Part shown: positions 1 through 11,407 of the stretch, in pieces
Numbering within the stretch: position 1 is the first letter of the stretch
Layout of the letters: every line of letters begins with the position of its first letter
Assembly: GCF_900232995.1 (NCBI RefSeq)
Contig: NZ_OCVX01000003.1
Location: 1,657,195-1,721,194, forward strand
Reading direction: 5' to 3'
DNA from: Mycobacterium simulans
GTDB taxonomy: Bacteria; Actinomycetota; Actinomycetes; Mycobacteriales; Mycobacteriaceae
Length of the DNA stretch: 64,000 nucleotides
Notes under the pieces: generated by a model
Database searches by the model: none
What the model saw: the letters and a program-made list of their open reading frames with translations, nothing else
What the model was told of the DNA's origin: nothing
Program-made: the position numbers and the translations under genes

Positions 1-2
1 CC

Positions 3-410
3 GCCCCACCCTACGAGGGCCGACGGCGGCGTGCCCGGCACTCGAACCCGGAGGACCACGAGGAGAGCCCGCCGGCCCAGGCCGATATCGCGGCGGAGTA
101 TGGCGGACGCCGGTCCCGGTCTCGCCATTCGGCGGAATACCGCGACTATGGCGTGGCCGGCCTGGTCGGCACTCCTCCACCCGCAAGCGGTCCTGCTGCT
201 GCCCCAGCGCCACCCCGACTGGCCCCGGCGCCACCTCCCGAGCCTGCGCCGCGGCACCGCGGTGCGGATGCGGTGACCGAGGGCCCAGATGGCCCGGATG
301 CCCCGGACGAACGCGCCCCAAGAACTGGTGGTCAGTCGGTCGCCGATCTGATGGCGCGACTTCAGGTCGAGCCGAGCGGAGGCGGTCGACGTCGTCGCCG
401 TGACGGATGA
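3..410 (+). CDS. C-terminal part of an Rv3604c-like membrane protein (cut by window edge)
   Basis: The frame is open from base 3 to the TGA at 408-410, giving about 135 residues with the 5' end outside the window. The visible part is low-complexity, rich in Arg, Pro, Ala and Glu. It ends in a conserved-looking segment, QSVADLMARLQ, and an Arg-rich tail (GGGRRRRRDG). That tail fits the C-terminus of the mycobacterial Rv3604c family, a membrane protein with an Arg/Pro-rich cytoplasmic tail. Its place just before the Rv3603c-panC-panD genes agrees with M. tuberculosis order. The other frames here contain only short shadow ORFs. Function is unknown, and the membrane part lies outside the window. 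Confidence 0.7.
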   Translation, partial: APPYEGRRRRARHSNPEDHEESPPAQADIAAEYGGRRSRSRHSAEYRDYGVAGLVGTPPPASGPAAAPAPPRLAPAPPPEPAPRHRGADAVTEGPDGPDAPDERAPRTGGQSVADLMARLQVEPSGGGRRRRRDG

Positions 411-510
411 CACTGGGTACCGCCTAACAAATCGACTACAGTCATAGTGACCGTCCGGTACCCGATCGATGGGACTGGAACGAACCAAGAAGCATGTGAG
501 GTCGTCTGCT

Positions 511-1422
511 GTGGTGCAGTTCGACGGTTTGCGCCCGGCCAGGCTCAAGGTGGGGATCATCTCTGCCGGCCGGGTAGGCACCGCGTTAGGCGTTGCGCTG
601 GAGCGCGCCGACCACGTTGTGGTGGCGTGCAGCGCCATCTCCCATGCGTCCCTGCAGCGGGCGCGGCGCAGGCTGCCTGATACCCCGGTACTACCGCCGC
701 CCGATGTTGCCGCCGGCGCCGAGCTGCTGGTGTTGGCAGTTCCGGACGGCGAACTTGCGGGCCTGGTGTCCGGCCTGGCGGCCACCTCGGCGGTGCGTCC
801 CGGCACGATTGTGGCGCACACGTCCGGCGCCAACGGGACCGGAATTCTCGCGCCGTTGACCCAGCAGGGCTGCACACCGCTGGCCATTCACCCGGCAATG
901 ACCTTCACCGGCTCCGACGAGGACATCAGCCGGTTGCCAGACACCTGCTTCGGGATTACCGCCGCCGACGATGTCGGATACGCGATTGGGCAGTCACTGG
1001 TGCTGGAGATGGGTGGCGAGCCATTCAGCGTGCACGAGGACGCACGCGTCCTTTACCACGCGGCCCTGGCCCACGCGAGCAACCACCTGGTGACTGTTCT
1101 GGCCGACGCCGTCGAGGCGTTGCGCACCGCCCTGCGCGGCACCGAACTGCTCGGCCAACAACTCGTCGACAACCAGCCCGGCGGGATCGCCGAACGCATC
1201 GTCGGACCGTTGGCACGTGCGGCGCTGGAGAACACGCTGCAGCGCGGGCAGGCCGCGCTCACCGGGCCGGTGGCCCGCGGTGACGCGGCCGCGGTTGCCG
1301 GACACTTGGCCGCACTGGCGCAGGCGGATCCACAACTGGCCCAGGCATATCGGGTGAACGCGCTGCGGACCGCGCAACGTGCCCACGCTCCCGACGACGT
1401 CGTCGAGGTGTTGGCGCGATGA
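511..1422 (+). CDS. Rossmann-like / DUF2520 protein (Rv3603c homologue)
   Basis: 303 residues from the GTG at 511, the length I recall for Rv3603c; an in-frame ATG at 469 would add 14 residues. The N-terminus has a dinucleotide-binding glycine pattern ([14 protein letters not shown]), and the middle reads VLAVPDGEL and VAHTSGANG. This matches two-domain proteins with an NAD(P)-type Rossmann fold plus a C-terminal helical DUF2520 domain, related to ketopantoate-reductase-like dehydrogenases. It overlaps panC by four bases (ATGA), so it is almost certainly cotranscribed with panC-panD. A role in the pantothenate pathway is inferred only from this context. The base run TACAGT at 437-442 could be a -10 element for the operon. 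Confidence 0.85.
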   Translation: MVQFDGLRPARLKVGIISAGRVGTALGVALERADHVVVACSAISHASLQRARRRLPDTPVLPPPDVAAGAELLVLAVPDGELAGLVSGLAATSAVRPGTIVAHTSGANGTGILAPLTQQGCTPLAIHPAMTFTGSDEDISRLPDTCFGITAADDVGYAIGQSLVLEMGGEPFSVHEDARVLYHAALAHASNHLVTVLADAVEALRTALRGTELLGQQLVDNQPGGIAERIVGPLARAALENTLQRGQAALTGPVARGDAAAVAGHLAALAQADPQLAQAYRVNALRTAQRAHAPDDVVEVLAR

Positions 1423-2351
1423 CGAAGCCCACCTTCAATCCCGGCGAGCTGAATGTGTACGCGGCACCCAGTGATGTCACCCACGTGACCCGTGCGCTAC
1501 GACACACCGGTCGGCGGGTGATGTTGGTTCCAACGATGGGAGCGCTGCACGAGGGCCACCTTGCCCTGGTGCGCGCGGCCAAGCGGGTACCCGGCTCGGT
1601 GGTGGTGGTGTCGATCTTCGTCAACCCGCTGCAGTTCGGCGCCGGGGAAGATCTTGACGCCTACCCCCGCACTATGGACGGCGACCTGGCGCAATTGCGC
1701 GCCGAAGGTGTCGAGATCGTCTTCGCGCCGACCGCCTCGGATATGTATCCCAACGGCCTGCGCACCAGCGTCCAGCCCGGCCCGCTGGCTGTCGAACTCG
1801 AAGGCGGCCCGCGCCCAACGCATTTCGCCGGCGTGCTGACCGTAGTGCTCAAGCTGTTTCAGATCGTGCGACCGGACGCGGCGTTCTTCGGCGAGAAGGA
1901 CTACCAGCAGCTGGTGCTGATCCGCCAGATGGTCGCGGACTTGAACGTCGCTGTCCAGGTGGTCGGGGTGCCGACGGTTCGGGAGGCCGATGGCTTGGCG
2001 ATGTCATCGCGCAACCGCTACCTCGACCCGATTCAGCGTGAAGCCGCCGTGGCGCTCTCTGCGGCGCTCTCCGCCGGTGCGCATGCGGCAACGGCCGGTG
2101 CCCAGGCCGCGCTGGACGCGGCTCGCGCGGTGCTCGACGCTGTGCCAGAGCTCTCGGTTGACTACCTGGAGCTGCGTGATGCGGGGCTTGGTCCGGTACA
2201 GCTCCACAAATCCGGCCGGCTGTTAGTTGCCGCCAGGCTAGGCGCCACCAGGCTCCTGGACAACGTTGAGATACAGATCGGAACTGTCGCCGGTACCGTC
2301 GGACCGGACGAACCTCGGGCCGAATTCGCCCAATCACATTGGAGGAACTGA
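1419..2351 (+). CDS. panC: Pantothenate synthetase (pantoate-beta-alanine ligase)
   Basis: 310 residues, close to the 309 of M. tuberculosis PanC. It joins D-pantoate and beta-alanine using ATP to form pantothenate, in the cytoplasm. The nucleotidyl-transferase HxGH motif is seen as TMGALHEGH with His44 and His47, and the second ATP-binding segment reads [17 protein letters not shown] is the conserved pantoate/ATP-site stretch. The ATG overlaps the upstream stop codon (ATGA), and the TGA overlaps the ATG of panD by one base. PanD supplies its beta-alanine substrate, so the two steps are translationally coupled. The C-terminus SHWRN is the usual mycobacterial end. Confidence 0.97.
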   Translation: MTKPTFNPGELNVYAAPSDVTHVTRALRHTGRRVMLVPTMGALHEGHLALVRAAKRVPGSVVVVSIFVNPLQFGAGEDLDAYPRTMDGDLAQLRAEGVEIVFAPTASDMYPNGLRTSVQPGPLAVELEGGPRPTHFAGVLTVVLKLFQIVRPDAAFFGEKDYQQLVLIRQMVADLNVAVQVVGVPTVREADGLAMSSRNRYLDPIQREAAVALSAALSAGAHAATAGAQAALDAARAVLDAVPELSVDYLELRDAGLGPVQLHKSGRLLVAARLGATRLLDNVEIQIGTVAGTVGPDEPRAEFAQSHWRN

Positions 2352-2770
2352 TGTTACGGACGATGCTGAAATCGAAGATCCACCGCGCCACCGTCACGCA
2401 GGCCGACCTGCACTACGTGGGATCGGTAACCATCGACGCGGACTTGATGGACGCCGCGGACTTGCTCGAGGGCGAGCAGGTGACCATCGTCGATATTGAC
2501 AACGGTGCCCGGCTGGTCACCTATGCGATCACCGGGGAACGTGGCACTGGCGTTATTGGAATCAACGGCGCCGCAGCGCATCTCGTTCATCCGGGCGACC
2601 TGGTGATCATGATTGCGTACGGAACCATGGAGGACGCCGAGGCCCGCGCTTATAAGCCGCGGATCGTGTTCGTCGACGCTCAGAATAAGCAGATCGACCT
2701 GGGCCACGACCCGGCCTTTGTGCCCGACGGCGTTGATGAGCTACTGGACCCGCGGATGAGCGTGCGGTAG
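2351..2770 (+). CDS. panD: Aspartate 1-decarboxylase
   Basis: 139 residues from the ATG at 2351, which shares its A with the TGA of panC and has GGAGG five bases upstream (2341-2345). A TTG start at 2339 is possible but less likely. PanD decarboxylates L-aspartate to beta-alanine. It is a pyruvoyl enzyme made as a proenzyme that cleaves itself between Gly24 and Ser25, and the YVGS site is present at residues 22-25. The conserved INGAAAHL segment follows. The C-terminal tail ([12 protein letters not shown]) is of the kind implicated in pyrazinoic-acid response in M. tuberculosis. It sits in the Rv3603c-panC-panD-coaX operon. Confidence 0.97.
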   Translation: MLRTMLKSKIHRATVTQADLHYVGSVTIDADLMDAADLLEGEQVTIVDIDNGARLVTYAITGERGTGVIGINGAAAHLVHPGDLVIMIAYGTMEDAEARAYKPRIVFVDAQNKQIDLGHDPAFVPDGVDELLDPRMSVR

Positions 2771-2772
2771 CC

Positions 2773-3588
2773 GTGCTACTGGCGATCGACGTCCGCAACA
2801 CCCACACCGTCGTCGGCCTGCTCTCCGGAGCCAAAGAGCACGCAAAGGTCGTGCAGCAGTGGCGGATACGCACTGAATCCGAAGTCACCGCGGACGAACT
2901 GGCGCTAACTATCGACGGCCTCATCGGCGAGGATTCCGAGCGGCTCACCGGCGCTGCCGGCTTGTCCACCGTCCCGTCGGTGCTGCACGAGGGTCGGATC
3001 ATGCTCGACCAGTACTGGCCGTCGGTCCCTCATGTGCTGATCGAGCCAGGCGTGCGTACCGGTATCCCACTGCTGGTCGACAACCCGAAAGAGGTGGGTG
3101 CCGACCGGATCGTGAACTGTCTTGCCGCGTTCCACAAGTTCGGCAAGGCGTCGATCGTCGTCGATTTCGGATCGTCAATATGCGTGGATGTGGTGTCAGC
3201 CAAGGGTGAATTTCTTGGTGGCGCCATTGCGCCCGGTGTGCAGGTGTCTTCCGATGCGGCGGCGGCCCGCTCTGCCGCCCTTCGCCGCGTCGAATTGGCG
3301 CGTCCCCGTTCGGTTGTCGGCAAGAACACCGTCGAATGCATGCAGGCCGGTGCGGTATTCGGTTTCGCCGGCCTGGTCGACGGTCTAGTGAGCCGCGTCC
3401 GCGAAGATGTGCTGGGATTCAGTGCCAGCGACGACGTCGCGGTCGTGGCCACAGGGCATACCGCGCCACTTTTGCTGCCCGAATTGCATACCGTCGAGCA
3501 CTACGACCAGCACCTGACCTTGCACGGTCTGCGGCTCGTCTTCGAACGTAACCAGGACGCTCAACGCCGGTTAAAGACTGCGCGCTGA
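2773..3588 (+). CDS. coaX: Type III pantothenate kinase-like protein
   Basis: 271 residues, starting at a GTG two bases after panD, so in the same operon. The family phosphorylates pantothenate, the first step to CoA, with an ASKHA fold. The second phosphate-binding segment ([13 protein letters not shown]), the GADRIVN stretch and GGAIAPGV are present. The first phosphate motif reads DVRNTH, where the family usually has DxGNT, so an Arg stands at the usual Gly. The M. tuberculosis CoaX has the same change and is reported to lack detectable kinase activity, CoaA (PanK type I) being the working enzyme. The product here may therefore be inactive or have another role. Confidence 0.93.
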   Translation: MLLAIDVRNTHTVVGLLSGAKEHAKVVQQWRIRTESEVTADELALTIDGLIGEDSERLTGAAGLSTVPSVLHEGRIMLDQYWPSVPHVLIEPGVRTGIPLLVDNPKEVGADRIVNCLAAFHKFGKASIVVDFGSSICVDVVSAKGEFLGGAIAPGVQVSSDAAAARSAALRRVELARPRSVVGKNTVECMQAGAVFGFAGLVDGLVSRVREDVLGFSASDDVAVVATGHTAPLLLPELHTVEHYDQHLTLHGLRLVFERNQDAQRRLKTAR

Positions 3589-3596
3589 CGGGGCTG

Positions 3597-3659
3597 CATC
3601 GAGTCTGCGTGCAGCGCAGCAGAAACGCCGATTTTCGCACCGCCAGCGCAGGCTCGATG
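3597..3659. terminator. Inverted repeat between coaX and lysS
   Basis: The arms CATCGAGTCTGCG (3597-3609) and CGCAGGCTCGATG (3647-3659) pair at 12 of 13 positions around a 37-base loop. They lie just after the coaX stop and before the lysS promoter. This fits a transcription end for the pan operon, but there is no U-run, so the terminator reading is an inference. Confidence 0.4.
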
Positions 3660-3682
3660 GCGCCAGCGCAGCCGCGACCCCT

Positions 3683-3700
3683 TAAGCTGGCACGTCGTGA
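3683..3700 (+). promoter_or_regulatory. Promoter -10 and start-codon block of lysS, shared with cysS
   Basis: The 18 bases TAAGCTGGCACGTCGTGA include a TANNNT -10 hexamer (TAAGCT, 3683-3688), an 8-base gap and the GTG start of lysS at 3697. The same 18 bases occur at the cysS start (22769-22786). The spacing would put the RNA start at or very near the start codon, so a leaderless or near-leaderless mRNA is likely. No clear -35 element is visible. Confidence 0.55.
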
Positions 3701-5208
3701 GTGCCCAGGATAAGGAAGCCGATACCGACTTTCCCGAGCAGTTCCGGATCCGCCGGGACAAGCGCGCTCGCTTGTTGGCGGAGGGCCACCAGGCTTACCC
3801 GGTCGCGGTGGAGCGCACCCACACGCTGGCCGAGGTCCGTGCCGCCCATCCTGACCTGGCAATCGATGAAGCCACCGATGACGTCGTCGGTGTCGCGGGC
3901 CGGGTGGTATTCGCCCGTAACACCGGAAAACTGTGCTTTGCGACGCTGCAGGACGGCGATGGCACCCACTTACAGGCGATGATCAGCCTGGACAAGGTAG
4001 GTCGGGAAGCCCTCGATGCGTGGAAGGCCGACGTCGATATCGGCGACATCGTCTACGTGCACGGCGCTGTGATCAATTCACGCCGCGGGGAGTTATCCGT
4101 TCTTGCCGATTCTTGGCGCATGGCAGTCAAGTCGTTGCGGCCCCTGCCCGTCGCGCACAAGGAGATGAGCGAGGAATCGCGCGTTCGGCAGCGCTACGTC
4201 GACCTAATCGTCCGCCCGCAAGCACGCGCGGTCGCCCGTCAGCGGATCGCGGTCATGCGTGCGATACGCAATGGGCTGGAACGCCGCGGTTTCCTCGAAG
4301 TCGAGACGCCGATGTTGCAAACACTGGCCGGTGGTGCTGCGGCCCGGCCGTTCGTCACCCATTCCAATGCCCTGGACATCGATCTTTACCTGCGGATCGC
4401 GCCGGAACTGTTCCTCAAGCGATGCATAGTCGGTGGTTTCGACAAGGTCTTCGAACTTAATCGTGTGTTCCGAAACGAAGGTGCCGATTCCACGCATTCC
4501 CCGGAATTCTCCATGTTGGAGACGTACCAGACGTACGGAACCTATGACGATTCGGCAGTCATCACACGAGAGCTTATTCAAGAGGTAGCCGACGAGGCGA
4601 TCGGGACCAGACAACTGCCGATGCCCGACGGCAGTGTCTACGACATCGACGGAGAATGGGCGACCATACAAATGTATCCGTCGTTGTCTGCGGCACTTGG
4701 TGAAGAGATCACACCACAGACGTCGATCGATCGGTTACGCGCCATAGCACATCGACTGGATGTTGACATTCTTGACAAGCGTGGTGTTGGTCACGGCAAA
4801 CTCGTCGAGGAACTCTGGGAGCACACAGTAGGCAAGACGTTGACCGCTCCCACATTTGTCAAGGATTTTCCGGTAGAGACAACTCCATTGACGCGCCAGC
4901 ACCGCAGTATCCCCGGAGTGACCGAGAAGTGGGACCTCTACCTGCGAGGAGTCGAACTGGCGACCGGGTACTCGGAATTAAACGATCCCGTTGTGCAGCG
5001 CGAGAGATTCGCGGATCAAGCCCGTGCCGCAGCCGCCGGCGATGACGAGGCGATGCCACTTGACGAGGATTTTCTGGCTGCTCTCGAGTACGGGATGCCA
5101 CCATGCACGGGAACTGGAATGGGTATCGATCGGTTGTTGATGTCTCTGACTGGACTGTCAATTAGGGAGACAGTTTTGTTCCCGATTGTTCGACCTCACT
5201 CCGACTGA
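3697..5208 (+). CDS. lysS: Lysyl-tRNA synthetase, class II
   Basis: 503 residues, against about 505 for M. tuberculosis LysS (Rv3598c). It charges tRNA-Lys with lysine in the cytoplasm. An N-terminal OB-fold anticodon domain (about residues 55-150) precedes the class II catalytic core. Motif 1 lies around [12 protein letters not shown], motif 2 around [11 protein letters not shown], and motif 3 ends the protein as [11 protein letters not shown]. The GTG at 3697 was chosen because it follows a -10 hexamer directly and gives the family length. There is no ribosome-binding site upstream, consistent with a leaderless message. The downstream neighbour is lsr2, with a 114-base gap that looks like a promoter region. 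Confidence 0.97.
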   Translation: MSAQDKEADTDFPEQFRIRRDKRARLLAEGHQAYPVAVERTHTLAEVRAAHPDLAIDEATDDVVGVAGRVVFARNTGKLCFATLQDGDGTHLQAMISLDKVGREALDAWKADVDIGDIVYVHGAVINSRRGELSVLADSWRMAVKSLRPLPVAHKEMSEESRVRQRYVDLIVRPQARAVARQRIAVMRAIRNGLERRGFLEVETPMLQTLAGGAAARPFVTHSNALDIDLYLRIAPELFLKRCIVGGFDKVFELNRVFRNEGADSTHSPEFSMLETYQTYGTYDDSAVITRELIQEVADEAIGTRQLPMPDGSVYDIDGEWATIQMYPSLSAALGEEITPQTSIDRLRAIAHRLDVDILDKRGVGHGKLVEELWEHTVGKTLTAPTFVKDFPVETTPLTRQHRSIPGVTEKWDLYLRGVELATGYSELNDPVVQRERFADQARAAAAGDDEAMPLDEDFLAALEYGMPPCTGTGMGIDRLLMSLTGLSIRETVLFPIVRPHSD

Positions 5209-5322
5209 ACTGCGCGTGTTGTGTCTGGATTGAGTATTTTGCGTTCCTATGGCAGATTGGTGACCGGGGAGTCAATCCGTACAACACACTAACTGCACAG
5301 GAAGAAACGCGAGGGTAAGCCA

Positions 5323-5661
5323 ATGGCGAAGAAAGTAACCGTCACCTTGGTCGATGATTTCGACGGTTCAGGCGCCGCTGACGAAACGGTCGAATTCGGG
5401 CTTGACGGGGTGACCTATGAGATTGACCTTTCGACCAAGAATGCCACGAAACTGCGTGGCGACCTGAAGCAATGGGTGGCGGCGGGCCGTCGCGTCGGCG
5501 GTCGTCGGCGTGGGCGTTCCGGCTCTGGACGCGGTCGCGGTGCGATCGACCGTGAGCAGAGTGCCGCGATCCGGGAATGGGCTCGTCGCAACGGGCACAA
5601 CGTATCGACTCGTGGCCGCATCCCGGCCGACGTCATCGACGCATTCCACGCTGCAACCTGA
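5323..5661 (+). CDS. lsr2: Lsr2, H-NS-like nucleoid-associated protein
   Basis: 112 residues and, as far as I can recall, identical to M. tuberculosis Lsr2. The N-terminal half ([15 protein letters not shown] onward) forms the dimerisation/oligomerisation domain. A basic Gly/Arg linker follows, then the C-terminal DNA-binding domain with the AT-hook-like RGR inside [15 protein letters not shown]. Lsr2 binds AT-rich DNA, bridges it and silences horizontally acquired and antigen genes. In this window the AT-richer stretches at about 41.1, 43.7 and 52.6 kb are natural candidate targets. It is a single-gene unit with a hairpin just after the stop. Confidence 0.98.
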   Translation: MAKKVTVTLVDDFDGSGAADETVEFGLDGVTYEIDLSTKNATKLRGDLKQWVAAGRRVGGRRRGRSGSGRGRGAIDREQSAAIREWARRNGHNVSTRGRIPADVIDAFHAAT

Positions 5662-5673
5662 CATTTGTTTACT

Positions 5674-5700
5674 GGCGCCCAGGTTCAAAGCCTGGGCGCC
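5674..5700 (+). terminator. Hairpin after lsr2
   Basis: A perfect 10-bp stem GGCGCCCAGG / CCTGGGCGCC with a 7-base loop begins 12 bases after the lsr2 stop. It is followed by GGTGCTTTAAGG, a weak T-run. Position and symmetry support an intrinsic terminator for lsr2. Confidence 0.65.
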
Positions 5701-5736
5701 GGTGCTTTAAGGCGCTTTAGGCCTTTTCTCACCAGT

Positions 5737-5754
5737 GTTCGCTGCCGGCGTAAC
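5737..5754. promoter_or_regulatory. Candidate ClgR operator upstream of clpC1
   Basis: GTTCGCTGCCGGCGTAAC is a near-palindrome containing CGC-N5-GCG, the core pattern described for actinobacterial ClgR sites. It lies about 190 bases before the clpC1 ATG. ClgR is known to activate clp protease genes, including clpC1, in M. tuberculosis. Binding here is inferred from the pattern and position. Confidence 0.5.
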
Positions 5755-5945
5755 CGATCGCCGGGCAGCGTTGGAAACGCATTGGTGGTTTTCGTCGTTT
5801 AACCGTTGCGTTCTGTTGTCGGGGCGGACCGCAAGGTTAGGAACCCTGGCAGGCCGACCATTACAGTGGACGGCAGGTACGCGGTTCCGGTCCCAAGACC
5901 GGTAACAGGGTTGTACCGATGGTTAGGGAGAGCAGGTAACGACCG

Positions 5946-8489
<2,544 letters not shown>

Positions 8490-8513
8490 CAACGAGGTCC
8501 CCGAAAGGAGCCG

Positions 8514-8726
8514 ATGGTGGCGAACTCCCCGGCAACCCAAGTCGGATCGGTTGATCTTTCGGCTGCAAGGTCGGCGCTCTGGTTGGCGGCCACTGCCGTC
8601 CTGGCGCTAATGGCGCTGTACTTCGTCGGCATCGACCAGGGGGCGGTATCGCGGTTCGGCAGCGCCTCGCACCTGCACGAGTTCTTCCACGACGCAAGGC
8701 ATTTACTCGGCTTCCCCTGCCACTAA
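8514..8726 (+). CDS. cbtB: CbtB-type small membrane protein (cobalt uptake)
   Basis: 70 residues, one membrane helix (about 20-42), and the CbtB ending HEFFHDARHLLGFPCH, whose His residues are the proposed metal ligands. CbtB works with CbtA in predicted cobalt transport. The ATG follows GAAAGGAG at 8503-8510. It begins 24 bases after the clpC1 stop, so it may be read from the clpC1 promoter. No cobalamin riboswitch fits in this gap, although cbtAB operons elsewhere are often riboswitch-controlled. In H37Rv the neighbour of clpC1 at this place is a PE_PGRS gene. Confidence 0.85.
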   Translation: MVANSPATQVGSVDLSAARSALWLAATAVLALMALYFVGIDQGAVSRFGSASHLHEFFHDARHLLGFPCH

Positions 8727-8735
8727 GACGCTGTC

Positions 8736-9518
8736 GTGGAGAAGCGTCTGATAGCACGTGGTCTGCTGGCGGGCGCGGTAGCCGCGGTGCTGGCGTTTGT
8801 CTTCGCCCGCTTGTTCGCCGAGCCCGTAATCGGCCGTGCAATCGAATATGAAGATGGGCGTACCGAAGCCGCGCACGCGCAGGGCGTGCACGAGCATGGC
8901 GTCGAATTGTTCACCCGCGGCGTGCAGGGCAATGCCGGATTGGGTTTCGGTGTACTGATATTCGGCATTGCCGTGGGTGCGCTGTTCGCGGTTGCGTTCT
9001 GCCTTGTCTACGTGCGCGTGGAAAGCGCTGCACCACGGGATCTTTCACTCCGGCTGGCAGCGGGAGCCTTCACGGTGGTGTATCTGGTGCCGTTTGTGAA
9101 GTATCCGCCCAATCCGCCGGCTGTCGGTCAGGCGGACACGATCGGATCGCGGACGCTGTGGTATTTGGTGATGGTGCTGACGTCGGCGGTGCTGGCGATC
9201 GCGGCGGTGTGGCTGGCGCGACGGCTCGGGGCGCGACTTGACGCGTTCAACGCCGGACTCAGCGCAGCTGCGGCCTACCTAGTGGCGATAACGATGGTCA
9301 TGCTGGTGTTGCCGACCGTGGACGAGACGCCCGCACCGATTCGCGACGCCTCGGGAGCGATCATCTATCCCGGCTTTCCCGCCGACGTTCTCTACGAGTT
9401 CAGGTTGGTTTCGCTTGGCACGCAACTCGTGCTGTGGGTAACCATCGGGCTGGTCTTCGCGGTGCTCGCGGGCCGGCTGCTGGGTAAACGTGCCGAAAGG
9501 GTCGAGTCATCCGCCTGA
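8736..9518 (+). CDS. cbtA: CbtA-family membrane protein (cobalt uptake)
   Basis: 260 residues with about five predicted membrane segments (near 9-28, 66-90, 104-121, 146-168 and 178-200, plus a last one near 232-252). It starts at a GTG nine bases after cbtB. The N-terminal segment with LLAGAVAAVLAFVFARLFAE and the loop HAQGVHEHGVELFTRGVQ match CbtA, the multi-helix partner of CbtB in predicted cobalt import for cobalamin synthesis. His residues in the loop (VHEHG) could be ligands. Transport specificity is known only from family context. It ends directly at a phosphatase gene in the same direction. Confidence 0.83.
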   Translation: MEKRLIARGLLAGAVAAVLAFVFARLFAEPVIGRAIEYEDGRTEAAHAQGVHEHGVELFTRGVQGNAGLGFGVLIFGIAVGALFAVAFCLVYVRVESAAPRDLSLRLAAGAFTVVYLVPFVKYPPNPPAVGQADTIGSRTLWYLVMVLTSAVLAIAAVWLARRLGARLDAFNAGLSAAAAYLVAITMVMLVLPTVDETPAPIRDASGAIIYPGFPADVLYEFRLVSLGTQLVLWVTIGLVFAVLAGRLLGKRAERVESSA

Positions 9519-9520
9519 CT

Positions 9521-10039
9521 TTGGTGTCGCACGCGATGACTGAGGCCATGGCAGCCGCGCGTTTTCCCGCCGATGAACCGCTCAGCGACATCGGCCGCCG
9601 GCAGGCCGAAGCCGCTGCGCGCCTTGACATCCGGGACCACATGTCCCAGCTCTCCGGTCCCGAGCGGCGTGCTCGGGAGACCGCGGAGTTGTTGGGCCTC
9701 AACGCCACAACGGAGCCGCGACTCGCCGACCTCGATTGCGAACGGTGGCGCTGCCAAACCTTGCAGAACCTGGACGCCGACGAGCTGCAGGTGTGGCTCA
9801 CCGATCCGGCCCAAGCGCCCCACGGCGGAGAGTCGATCGTGGACCTCATCGTTCGGGTGGGCGGGTGGCTGGAGTCGCTGGCGGGCAATACGGTGGCGGT
9901 CACGCATCCAGCAGTGATTCGCGCAGCTATCCTGGTTGCACTCGATATCCCACCAAAATCGTTCTGGCGCATCGACATTGCGCCGCTAAGCCACACTGTC
10001 ATGCATTACCGCGGACAGCGCTGGACGTTGCGGCTCTAG
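9521..10039 (+). CDS. Histidine-phosphatase-fold protein with altered RHG motif
   Basis: 172 residues from a TTG at 9521; a GTG at 9524 is equally possible, and no ATG lies upstream before a stop. The fold is recognisable from PLSDIGRRQAEAAA near the N-terminus, the middle segment GGESIVDLI and the late His in VAVTHPAVIRA. The N-terminal catalytic RHG reads SHA: the nucleophile His is kept, but the flanking Arg is Ser and Gly is Ala. It follows cbtA in the same direction, so a role tied to cobalt/cobalamin (CobC-like) is possible but unproven. Its TAG abuts the TAG of the convergent lpqF with no gap (TAGCTA, 10037-10042). Confidence 0.75.
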   Translation: MVSHAMTEAMAAARFPADEPLSDIGRRQAEAAARLDIRDHMSQLSGPERRARETAELLGLNATTEPRLADLDCERWRCQTLQNLDADELQVWLTDPAQAPHGGESIVDLIVRVGGWLESLAGNTVAVTHPAVIRAAILVALDIPPKSFWRIDIAPLSHTVMHYRGQRWTLRL

Positions 10040-11407
10040 CTATTTCGGGCCCACGAGCGCGAAGACCTGCTTGGCGACCTGCAGCATCCAGCCGGTAACC
10101 GTGGGACCGTGATCGCGTGGCCAGTTCAGCTGGAAGCTCACTACCCATGGCTGCCCAGTCTTGTCAACGGCGTACCAGCTAAACGTCAGATCGCCCGGCA
10201 GGCCACCGGCTTTCGCGCCGATATAGGGCCATTCGTCGCGATCCAGCTGGATACCCGCGACGGCCGACAGGATCTGTCTGACGGGTACGGCCCGTCCGAC
10301 CGCATCGGCCTGCAGGGTCGCGTGCACTCGGCAGATGTCCTCGGCATTGCCGTACCACTCCGCGCCGAAACTAGAGGCAGGCGTGTGAGCTCGAGTTGGA
10401 TCAGGTTGGTAGGGAGTGGAATTCGCCTGCTGCAGCAACTGGGCGCGGACCTGTGGGCTCGCCCGCCTCCATTGGTCGCGCAGATCCGGTTGACCCCAGC
10501 CGACGGAGAATAGCTCATACATGGTGGGGAAGGGCGTCATGCTCGCCGGATCGTGATGGCCGGCGGTGGCCAGGGCTTCCTCGATTGCGCGCGTGCCCAA
10601 TCTTCCGATCAGCAGGTCGGTGGCCATATTGTCGCTGGTTGCGATCATCTTTTCGGCGGCCGTGCGAACTGAAACCTGTGCCCCCGGAGGCAATTCCAGG
10701 CCGGAGGAGCCCACTGCCTTGCTCTTGGCGGTGACCGTCAGCTGATCGTCCCAGGACACCGTACCGTTGCGGACCGCGCCGGCCAGTGCGTGTAGTACAT
10801 ACAGCTTGAAAATCGATGCCAGCGGCAGAGATTCGCCGGTATTGGTGCCGGCCACCGGGTCGCAGTGACCGTTGTTGACCTTGGCGACCTGATATGAGTA
10901 GCGGGCACCTGTCTTGCTCAACACGGCGTCAACGTCGCCCCACGAGGTGATCGACGGTGGTGGCTGCGTATTGAGGTCGAACCGGTCGACCCAGCCACCG
11001 TCGTCGGTGTGAATGCGGATGTCTTGTCGCGCGCCGTAGGAGGAAATGAGGTGCAGTGTGGCCACACTGGCGCCGATGTCGACGCTGTCGAGGGTGAAGG
11101 GACGATCCCACCACAGCTCTTCCATTGTTCTTTCGACGGAGTCGACCTTGTCGGCCGCGGCCAGGGTGCCAACCCCGACCGGGCCGATCGGCCAGTCGGA
11201 GTTGAGCATGTCCATGGTCTGCTGGGCCCGTAGACCGGGCGGGGTTCTGGTGTCGATGCGGTGCCCGGGGTTTGCTGCGTTCGCCGACGGCGTAGGGGAG
11301 GACGCACAACCCGGCGCCAGGGTCACTACCAATGCAGCTGCGACGCCCAACGCCAACCCACGGCGCTGAGTCACCCGGCGACTACTTAGTCTTGCCGGTC
11401 CCGCCAA
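10040..11407 (-). CDS. lpqF: LpqF lipoprotein with serine beta-lactamase-like domain
   Basis: 455 residues (about 452 in M. tuberculosis Rv3593). A signal peptide ends in the lipobox LAPGC, so it is lipidated and attached to the outer face of the membrane. An N-terminal NTF2-like region is followed by a class-A beta-lactamase-like domain. That domain has SIFK as the SxxK nucleophile motif, SDN in ATSDNMATDLLIG, and KAGG in place of KTG. A peptidase or hydrolase role is inferred; true beta-lactamase activity is not implied. It overlaps the 3' end of mhuD by 26 bases. A GTG at 11374 would remove that overlap and keep the signal peptide. Confidence 0.9.
   Translation of the reverse strand: MAGPARLSSRRVTQRRGLALGVAAALVVTLAPGCASSPTPSANAANPGHRIDTRTPPGLRAQQTMDMLNSDWPIGPVGVGTLAAADKVDSVERTMEELWWDRPFTLDSVDIGASVATLHLISSYGARQDIRIHTDDGGWVDRFDLNTQPPPSITSWGDVDAVLSKTGARYSYQVAKVNNGHCDPVAGTNTGESLPLASIFKLYVLHALAGAVRNGTVSWDDQLTVTAKSKAVGSSGLELPPGAQVSVRTAAEKMIATSDNMATDLLIGRLGTRAIEEALATAGHHDPASMTPFPTMYELFSVGWGQPDLRDQWRRASPQVRAQLLQQANSTPYQPDPTRAHTPASSFGAEWYGNAEDICRVHATLQADAVGRAVPVRQILSAVAGIQLDRDEWPYIGAKAGGLPGDLTFSWYAVDKTGQPWVVSFQLNWPRDHGPTVTGWMLQVAKQVFALVGPK

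Noticed and set aside
447..680. 77-codon ORF overlapping the Rv3603c homologue start
   Set aside because: It is in another frame from a well-supported gene and shows no conserved motif.
8490..8513. Cobalamin riboswitch before cbtB
   Set aside because: Only 24 bases separate the clpC1 stop from the cbtB start, and no B12-box-like sequence is visible there.
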